From Candidatus Gastranaerophilales bacterium (GTDB taxonomy: Bacteria > Cyanobacteriota > Vampirovibrionia > Gastranaerophilales > Gastranaerophilaceae), in the NCBI GenBank assembly GCA_944326465.1, contig CALVEB010000006.1, forward strand, positions 1-64,000: a stretch of 64,000 nt of DNA, written 5' to 3'. This document shows, in pieces, positions 7,626 through 14,352 of the stretch (the stretch's first letter is position 1; every line of letters starts with the position of its first letter). The notes below the pieces were generated by a model. That model saw only the letters and a program-made list of their open reading frames with translations, searched no databases and was not told the DNA's origin. The position numbers and the translations under genes were made by a program.

Positions 7626-10600
7626 ATGAAAAAGAGAATTTTTGCATTTGATTTAGGAAAAACAAGTATAGGATATTGCGTAAGGGAAAATCACGATATA
7701 AAAGAAGCTAATTCCTTTATTATTGAAAAGAATCATTCCGATGCAACATCGCTGCGCGAACGAAGAAGAATTAAAAAAACATTAAAAGCGCATAAGGCAA
7801 GAGAAAAATATTTTAAAGAATTATGGCAGGATTGCGGACTTGAATTATTGCCGGCTAATGCTCTAAAATTTACAAAAGAATTTGCGTCAGCAGGTGATGA
7901 TAATATTTACACTTCTTGTCTTTTGAGAATAGCTCTTTTGCAAAATCGCAAACTTGAACACTGGCAGATATATAAAGCGCTTCACAACGCATTACAAAGA
8001 CGCGGTTATGATCCTAATCTTGTATGGAAAGCTTCTCAAACAGATGATGATAAAGAAAACCAAAAACTTATTGAAAAATATACGCAAGAAAATAACCAGG
8101 AATTAATTTCAAGAGATGAATATAAATATCCCTGCTACTATGACGCCGTAAGATTAGGGTTATGGGATGAAAGTCAACCCGAAACATTTAAAAAACAACT
8201 TCCTTTCAATCAATCAATTAAAGTAAGAACAACTAATTATGTTGCACCGCGAAATCTTGTTGAAAAAGAATTAAAACAACTCTGGATAAATGCTCAAAAA
8301 CAAATTCCTGCACTAAATAAATATTCAACAGAAGAATTTTTGTATGGCGAATATGAACAGGCTTACGGGTCATATATAAATCCTGAATTCAGGCAGTATA
8401 TGGGAACAGAAAGAGATTGGCAAGGAGTTCTCGGACAAAAAATACCGCGGATTAATAATAGAATTATTGCCAAATGTAAACTTCTGTCTAAACGCAATGT
8501 CTGTAAAGCTGATACTATAGAAAATGCAGGCCTTGTTATACTTTTAAAATTAAAAAATCTTAGAATTACAAATACTTACGGTGAAAAAATATTATTAAAT
8601 ACCGAACAAATTAATCAAATCTATAAAAATTGGCTCAGTAAAATAGAAAAAAGAGACGGCAAACTTGATACAACTTTAACAAAAAAAGAAATAGAAACTG
8701 TTATTGAACAAAGTATTTCCGATAAATTAGAGCCTATGAAAGCGAATATTTCCGGACGTTCATCATTTTGCAGAAGAGCATGTGAGATTATGAAAAAAGT
8801 TATTCTCTCCGGAGAATTATATCCGCAAAATCTGGATATATCAGAATTTGTAGATCCGGCAGGCTGCAAAAACGGTATAACTGAAGAAGAGATTAAAACA
8901 ATGCTGTCTAAAATAGGTGATTGGAATAATCTTTATATTCCTGACAATCGCGGAGAAAATATTTCCGACACAGAACTGACGCGGGTCAAAACAGACCTAA
9001 TGATAGGTAATATCACAAACCCTATTGTCAGAAACAGACTTCAAATATTTAGAGATTTACTTCTGGATTTAGTTAATCAATATGGCAAACCTGATGAAGT
9101 TATACTGGAATTTGTAAGAGATGGGGCTGATAATTCTTTATTCGGTCAGGAAAAGGCACGCGCTATTACAAATAATATAAAAAATAACGAAAAACATAAT
9201 CAGGAAATTAAAACAAAACTTGAAGAACAAAACGTATATAGCCCGACAAATTTTGAAAAATATAAACTTCTGGAAATGCAAAGGAGTATTTGCGTATATA
9301 GTGGTAAAATGATAGGTATTTCTGATCTTGATAAGTGTGAAATAGATCATATTTACCCGCGCACAATGGGCGGAAATGACGCATTATATAACAAAGTTTT
9401 ATGTTACAGGGAAGAAAATCAAAAGAAAAAGGGACGTACGCCGTATGAATGGCTGGCTTCGGATGAAAAAGAATGGGCTAAATATATTTTTAGACTTAAT
9501 GAACTCAAATCAAGCTTAGGCAAGAAAAAATTTGAACTTCTGACAAGTCCTCCTGAAACCTGCGCAAAACTTATAGAAAGTTACAACGCACTGGCTGAAA
9601 CCAGTCATATTGCAAGAGTAGCGCAACAACTTATTGCTCTTGTATTTGGCTGGCAATTACAAGCAGAAGGAGAAAAACGGCATATATTTGTAAATAACGG
9701 AGCATCTACAGCTGCAATAAGAAAACGCTACAGGCTAAACTCTCTGTTAGGTGATGATGCAAAAAAGAATAGAGAAAACGATAAACATCACGCTTTAGAC
9801 GCGATATGTATAAGCTATTCCAGAGATTTTAAATACGATAAAAATTCCGGCAAAGACATAATCGAAGGTTTTAGCCGCGAAAATGTCCGTAATGCTCTGG
9901 AAAATATTATGCCATACCCTTATACTAATAAAAAACCGTTAAAGGAAAATCTAAGACCACAAGAAACAATTTACGGTCTACGCAGCTACGGTGAAAAAAA
10001 TTACATAACAAACAGAATTGACATAGAAAAAATAGAACAAAATGCCAAAAAGATTGAGAATATAATTGACAAAGCTATCAAAGAGGATTTGAAATCAAAA
10101 TTAACTCTGAAAATGAGCAGCAATGAATGGACAGAAATGCTTAAAAATTATATTCATCCGACTAAAAAAACTAGAGTCAAAAAAGTTATGATAATTGTTT
10201 CTGAAGGTAAAATAGAAAAAGACACCAACGGCCGCGAAAGAATTGGCGAATTTTGCGACTTCGGTACAAAAGGCACTAAACATCAGTTTAAACACTCCAA
10301 AGGTCACAAAGGTCAAATACTTTATTTTGATGAAAAAAATAAGGTAAAAGTCATGCCGGTATATTCCAACATAAGCAAAGAAGATGTGAAAAACAAACTT
10401 TTACAGATGGGTTGTACACTATACAACAAAGGACAAATGTTTTATTCCGGCTGTCTTGTTGCAAACAAAAAGCCTTTTGAGGCATCAGTTTATTACAAAA
10501 TCAAAGATGAAAACGGTAATGAAAAAGCCAAACCATTTAAACAAACCGTTGAATCCGGTATATATAAGTTAAGAACGATTATATCAAGCGGCACTATAAA

Positions 10601-10682
10601 ACTGGAAAACTCATGCGGTCTGGAAATTCTGACAAACGCGGGCACATTTGCGGCAAGCGGGTTTTACAAATATGAACGTTGA
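7626..10682 (+). CDS. cas9: Cas9 endonuclease, compact type II-C
   Basis: 1018 residues, in the compact II-C size range. RuvC-I is FAFDLGKTSIGY with catalytic D9. The Arg-rich bridge helix is SLRERRRIKKTLKAHKARE. RuvC-II is DEVILEFVRDG with E495. The HNH domain has CEIDHIYPRTMGGND (H575) and N589. RuvC-III is KHHALDAI with H722 and D725. All nuclease residues are therefore intact and the enzyme should cut both DNA strands under crRNA/tracrRNA guidance. The last 250 residues would hold the wedge and PAM-reading domain. There is no Csn2 or Cas4 nearby, which fits II-C. cas1 follows after 30 bp. The PAM cannot be read from sequence alone. Confidence 0.97.
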   Translation: MKKRIFAFDLGKTSIGYCVRENHDIKEANSFIIEKNHSDATSLRERRRIKKTLKAHKAREKYFKELWQDCGLELLPANALKFTKEFASAGDDNIYTSCLLRIALLQNRKLEHWQIYKALHNALQRRGYDPNLVWKASQTDDDKENQKLIEKYTQENNQELISRDEYKYPCYYDAVRLGLWDESQPETFKKQLPFNQSIKVRTTNYVAPRNLVEKELKQLWINAQKQIPALNKYSTEEFLYGEYEQAYGSYINPEFRQYMGTERDWQGVLGQKIPRINNRIIAKCKLLSKRNVCKADTIENAGLVILLKLKNLRITNTYGEKILLNTEQINQIYKNWLSKIEKRDGKLDTTLTKKEIETVIEQSISDKLEPMKANISGRSSFCRRACEIMKKVILSGELYPQNLDISEFVDPAGCKNGITEEEIKTMLSKIGDWNNLYIPDNRGENISDTELTRVKTDLMIGNITNPIVRNRLQIFRDLLLDLVNQYGKPDEVILEFVRDGADNSLFGQEKARAITNNIKNNEKHNQEIKTKLEEQNVYSPTNFEKYKLLEMQRSICVYSGKMIGISDLDKCEIDHIYPRTMGGNDALYNKVLCYREENQKKKGRTPYEWLASDEKEWAKYIFRLNELKSSLGKKKFELLTSPPETCAKLIESYNALAETSHIARVAQQLIALVFGWQLQAEGEKRHIFVNNGASTAAIRKRYRLNSLLGDDAKKNRENDKHHALDAICISYSRDFKYDKNSGKDIIEGFSRENVRNALENIMPYPYTNKKPLKENLRPQETIYGLRSYGEKNYITNRIDIEKIEQNAKKIENIIDKAIKEDLKSKLTLKMSSNEWTEMLKNYIHPTKKTRVKKVMIIVSEGKIEKDTNGRERIGEFCDFGTKGTKHQFKHSKGHKGQILYFDEKNKVKVMPVYSNISKEDVKNKLLQMGCTLYNKGQMFYSGCLVANKKPFEASVYYKIKDENGNEKAKPFKQTVESGIYKLRTIISSGTIKLENSCGLEILTNAGTFAASGFYKYER

Positions 10683-10712
10683 TTTTTTTAGTATTATTAT
10701 TAAAAGTAGTAT

Positions 10713-11660
10713 ATGAGCTATCATATATTACATATTTCAACTCCGGACAGCAAATTATCTGTAGATAAAGGTATTTTATTCTGCGAAACACCTATCGGAG
10801 AATACAAAAAAATTGCGTTGCAAGATATAAAAGCAGTAATTATTCTGGCGCGCGGAATAGTCTTTGATAACCACTGCCTTGCAAAATTATTAGAAAATGA
10901 TGTTATAATTCTTCACTGTAACAGTAAATATCAGCCAACAGGCTGGAGTTTACCACTTGAACGAATTGTAAGACCGAAAGCTTTCAATAACCAGATCGCG
11001 CAGAATAAAAAGTTTGAAAACGATTTGTGGAAACAAATTGTAAAATCCAAAGTCTTAAATCAAGCTATGTTATTGGATTTGGTAGAGGTAAAAGAACATA
11101 ATCTTTACAACTTGATTAATAAACCTCTGATGAGCGAAGCCAATATAGCAAAACAATACTGGCAGCATTATTTTACACAACTTGGCACTCCGATGAAACG
11201 TGAACATTTTAATGCACAGACATTTCCTAATATTTGTCTTAATTATGGTTATGCAATTATAAAAACATTAATATACCGTTCAATAATTGTTCACGGACTT
11301 ATTGCGAGTCTTGGTATACATCATATAGGAAAGTATAAAAGTACCCCGCTGGTTTATGATTTAATGGAACCATTCCGCCCATTTATCGACTATTATTTAT
11401 ACAAATTTTCGACAGAAAGCAAACAGGATTTCCATAATGAAAATTTCAAATCCTGGTGTAAATATACCGCAAACAGTATAAAAAATTATCGTCTGGAGAT
11501 AAATGGTATTAGCTATAAAATTATTGATGCTATAGACATTTATATCGAAAAAATTATTGACGCATATATAAAATTTAACAGCAGCGATATATTTTTACCC
11601 GAGCTGCAAAAACAATATTTACATATAGACAAACACAGGAACCGTGAATATGAGGAGTAA
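10713..11660 (+). CDS. cas1: Cas1 spacer-acquisition integrase, type II
   Basis: 315 residues, typical of type II Cas1. It starts YHILHISTPDSKLSVDKG. The conserved helical core contains IVHGLIASLGIHHIGKYKS and LVYDLMEPFRPFIDYYL, which carry the catalytic His and Glu that bind the metal. With Cas2 it inserts new spacers at the array end. The reading frame overlaps the start of cas2, so cas9-cas1-cas2 form one operon. No obvious Shine-Dalgarno site lies before the ATG at 10713; coupling to cas9 or a weak site is possible. Confidence 0.96.
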   Translation: MSYHILHISTPDSKLSVDKGILFCETPIGEYKKIALQDIKAVIILARGIVFDNHCLAKLLENDVIILHCNSKYQPTGWSLPLERIVRPKAFNNQIAQNKKFENDLWKQIVKSKVLNQAMLLDLVEVKEHNLYNLINKPLMSEANIAKQYWQHYFTQLGTPMKREHFNAQTFPNICLNYGYAIIKTLIYRSIIVHGLIASLGIHHIGKYKSTPLVYDLMEPFRPFIDYYLYKFSTESKQDFHNENFKSWCKYTANSIKNYRLEINGISYKIIDAIDIYIEKIIDAYIKFNSSDIFLPELQKQYLHIDKHRNREYEE

Positions 11661-11997
11661 ATATAGAATGGGCTGGCTGCTAGTATGTTTCGATCTGCCG
11701 GTAGGCGAAAAAGAAGAAGTGCGACAAGCAAATGCATTCAGAAAATTGTTGTTGAAACAGGGATATTTTATGTTACAAAACTCAATATATGTTCGTTCTT
11801 GTGTAACGTATGACAAAACAGAGCAGCATATAAGGAATTTACGTTTAATAGCCCCGCAAACAGGGAGTATCACCGCATTTTATATAACAGACAGACAATG
11901 GAGTCTTGCTGTAAATATACAACAAATCAATTACAGAAAATCCAAATACAAAAAACAAGCAGGCGAACAAACAGAACAACAAATGACATTCTGGTAA
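11650..11997 (+). CDS. cas2: Cas2 spacer-acquisition subunit
   Basis: 115 residues from the ATG at 11650. The family hallmark is LLVCFDLPVGEKEE, followed by FRKLLLKQGYFMLQNSIYVR, the usual ferredoxin-like fold of Cas2. Alternative starts are GTG 11644 and ATG 11668; the latter has an AGGAG 10-11 nt upstream. I prefer 11650 because related II-C Cas2 proteins carry a short N-terminal extension. It overlaps cas1 by about 11 bp. It ends 170 bp before the first CRISPR repeat. Confidence 0.94.
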   Translation: MRSKYRMGWLLVCFDLPVGEKEEVRQANAFRKLLLKQGYFMLQNSIYVRSCVTYDKTEQHIRNLRLIAPQTGSITAFYITDRQWSLAVNIQQINYRKSKYKKQAGEQTEQQMTFW

Positions 11998-12019
11998 CTT
12001 TATGCTAGGATGCCATTAG

Positions 12020-12124
12020 TGATATTAAATTTTTAAAGGTTTAGAGAATGAATCAATTCGTACATTGCAGAGGAGCTAATTATTCTCTTTTCAATTATGA
12101 TTGGACTTTTAACTTAAAATATAT
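12020..12124 (-). ncRNA. Candidate tracrRNA
   Basis: On the minus strand a segment (about 12124 to 12094) resembles the complement of the crRNA repeat. ATATTTTAA and TTAAAAGT match exactly with one mismatch between them; then there is a CC interruption and ATCA matches again. This is how an anti-repeat with an internal bulge looks. TATAAT (12131-12136, minus) lies 6 nt upstream of the proposed 5' end. Downstream, AGAGAAT and ATTCTCT can pair to form a nexus-type stem. The position between cas2 and the array is typical. The 3' end is uncertain because no strong terminator hairpin is evident. Confidence 0.72.
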
Positions 12125-12130
12125 TACACC

Positions 12131-12136
12131 ATTATA
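12131..12136 (-). promoter_or_regulatory. -10 box of the candidate tracrRNA
   Basis: TATAAT on the minus strand with GGTGTA (6 nt) before the first base of the anti-repeat. The promoter inside the array's last-read repeat (12167-12172) could also feed transcripts into this RNA. Confidence 0.55.
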
Positions 12137-12166
12137 TTATCATAAAATATTTAAATTGTATATCCT

Positions 12167-13575
12167 ATTATAACATATTTTAATTTAAAAGTAAATCAAA
12201 ACGGGCTTTAAGGTCAATAGCCGGTTTGTCGTATTATAACATATTTTAATTTAAAAGTAAATCAAAACAAAACAAGGCTAAAATCAGGTAAATCAATTAT
12301 AACATATTTTAATTTAAAAGTAAATCAAAACAAAGAGCTATAACTATAACCTTGAGTATTGAATTATAACATATTTTAATTTAAAAGTAAATCAAAACCC
12401 GTCTGTGTAGTTATCTTCATTGCAGAATTATAACATATTTTAATTTAAAAGTAAATCAAAACAACCCGTCAAGCTTGATTTGTCCCCATTTCCATTATAA
12501 CATATTTTAATTTAAAAGTAAATCAAAACAATTGATAATTTGTTTGTCGAGGATTTGAATTATAACATATTTTAATTTAAAAGTAAATCAAAACTGATGT
12601 TGGCTATTGTAGTTGGCATAATTCAATTATAACATATTTTAATTTAAAAGTAAATCAAAACGACTGCTAATTTGCCCTCGCAAAAATTCAATTATAACAT
12701 ATTTTAATTTAAAAGTAAATCAAAACATCCATATGGTGGTTCAAAAGTTAATCCAGATTATAACATATTTTAATTTAAAAGTAAATCAAAACATAAATTG
12801 TGTAGTGCTGTGTCCAATTCATATTATAACATATTTTAATTTAAAAGTAAATCAAAACACGTCATATCATTTGCAGACAAAAATGATTATAACATATTTT
12901 AATTTAAAAGTAAATCAAAACGTAAGTATATTGATATTGTTCATTTGTCGCATTATAACATATTTTAATTTAAAAGTAAATCAAAACTTACAGGTATTTT
13001 GATAAAAAACGTATATCATATTATAACATATTTTAATTTAAAAGTAAATCAAAACATGTTACCGGTAAAATGCGATCATCAGACATTATAACATATTTTA
13101 ATTTAAAAGTAAATCAAAACATAGCGAGATTGTAAATCGTGAGAATAATAATTATAACATATTTTAATTTAAAAGTAAATCAAAACTCTAACAGTTGGAG
13201 TAACTCTATTTAAATTATAACATATTTTAATTTAAAAGTAAATCAAAACGTTCTATATTTACATACAAAAAAAATGTATATTATAACATATTTTAATTTA
13301 AAAGTAAATCAAAACCTAACGCTGACGGTATCGCAACCATAACAATTATAACATATTTTAATTTAAAAGTAAATCAAAACTCATTGAATCAACTTTGATG
13401 TTGTTTTCAAATTATAACATATTTTAATTTAAAAGTAAATCAAAACAAAAACCCGTATTGTCAAATTCAGTTCTTATTATAACATATTTTAACCTAAAAG
13501 TAAATCGAAACTACGCTCATCGATGGGTATCTTCGCGGCAGATTATAACATATTTTTAAATAAAAAAATAAAAAC
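12167..13575 (-). CRISPR. Type II-C CRISPR array: 22 repeats, 21 spacers
   Basis: Repeats are 36 bp, starting at 12167, 12233, 12296 and so on to 13542; spacers are 27-32 bp. Twenty repeats look identical. The copy at 13476 has three substitutions. The last (13542) is badly decayed and runs into the tRNA-Gln 3' end. Read on the minus strand, each repeat starts GTTTTGATTTAC and ends ATGTTATAAT, i.e. an extended -10 box (TGnTATAAT) with TTTACT 17 bp upstream as a -35. This is the arrangement known from Neisseria and Campylobacter II-C arrays, where each repeat drives its own crRNA. I therefore set the crRNA strand to minus, opposite to the cas genes. Confidence 0.97.
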
Positions 13576-13645
13576 TCCCGGAGATGGGTTCGAACCACCG
13601 TTGGAAGATCCAGAGTCTTCAGTCCTGCCGCTAGACGATCCGGGA
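13575..13645 (-). tRNA. tRNA-Gln (anticodon CTG)
   Basis: 71 nt on the minus strand. The acceptor stem TCCCGGA/TCCGGGA is perfect. The D-arm holds AGCGGC. The anticodon stem GAAGA/TCTTC encloses loop CTCTGGA, giving anticodon CTG. The T-arm contains GGTTCGAAC-type sequence. CCA is not encoded. T-rich sequence from the decayed CRISPR repeat follows and may serve as its terminator. Identity rests on the anticodon only, as the acceptor stem is unusual for Gln. Confidence 0.88.
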
Positions 13646-13659
13646 ATTTACAAAATTAT

Positions 13660-13687
13660 TTTATAACAAACAGAATTATAATGTCAA
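13660..13687 (-). promoter_or_regulatory. Promoter of tRNA-Gln
   Basis: On the minus strand TTGACA (13682-13687) and TATAAA (13660-13665) are separated by 16 bp, 15 bp before the tRNA 5' end. This is one of the best sigma-70 type promoters in the window. Confidence 0.75.
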
Positions 13688-13700
13688 TCATTCTGTACAA

Positions 13701-14228
13701 TTATATCTTAGAATCCATGCCGACGAGTGAATCAAAAAATCTCTTTAACCAGGAGCGTTCTCTGGCTAAACGTTCACGTTCTGCGTCCAGAGCTTTTAAC
13801 TTCACACCGACTGTATCATACAAGTACGCCATTGTATCTGCTGAACGTTCTGATTCTGTCTTATACTGGCTTCTGATTTTTGTCAGTTCGCCGTGATCCA
13901 GAAATTTGCCGCCGCAGGCATAACATTCATCAATTTGAACTTCTTTCTTTATACTTGCGTAATTCTTAACCATTTTGGCTCCGCAGACAGGACAGGTTCT
14001 CGGAAGGCTTGTGTCTACACTTGCAAACTCTTTGCCTTCCACTGCTTTAACCAGTTCTTCTATATTTTCGTGTTGCTCGTCAAAACTCTTGTATTCTCTG
14101 TTATCAAAATATATGCCGCCGCAGCCGTCTATGCATACATCAATATTTATACCTGCTGAAGGTATAAATATTTTCTTCATCTCTTTTTGACAAGCAGGAC
14201 ATTTTATTGTTTTAAAATTGTCAGCCAT
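13701..14228 (-). CDS. Zinc-ribbon (zf-TFIIB type) protein
   Basis: 175 residues with two treble-clef/zinc-ribbon units. The first is CPACQKEM with DVCIDGCGGIYFDNREY (about residues 10-48). The second is CPVCGAKM with DECYACGGKFLDHGEL (about 78-112). Each has the CxxC...C(G)GxxxD layout of the zf-TFIIB family. A charged helical C-terminus (about 125-165, LDAERERLARERSWLKRFF) follows. The role is unknown; such proteins are found across bacteria as soluble metal-binding proteins. A GGAGAA ribosome-binding site precedes the ATG. Confidence 0.8.
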   Translation of the reverse strand: MADNFKTIKCPACQKEMKKIFIPSAGINIDVCIDGCGGIYFDNREYKSFDEQHENIEELVKAVEGKEFASVDTSLPRTCPVCGAKMVKNYASIKKEVQIDECYACGGKFLDHGELTKIRSQYKTESERSADTMAYLYDTVGVKLKALDAERERLARERSWLKRFFDSLVGMDSKI

Positions 14229-14352
14229 TAATTTTCTCCACTATTTTAAACAAATATTAAATCATATCCCGACAAATGTCAATAAAAAATCGTTAATTTC
14301 ATTCATTTAGAGCACATTCGCACGATTTGAGGAATAAAAATCTAATGTTTCG

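Noticed and set aside
7560-12166. csn2, cas4 or a second effector in the CRISPR locus
   Set aside because: Only cas9, cas1 and cas2 are present, which is the II-C set.
12733-13002. ORF of 89 codons with repeating ITYFNLKVNQN units
   Set aside because: It is the translation of CRISPR repeats and spacers, not a gene.
13575-13645. tRNA-Glu instead of tRNA-Gln
   Set aside because: The seven-base loop CTCTGGA places CTG at positions 34-36, the Gln anticodon; Glu would need TTC or CTC.
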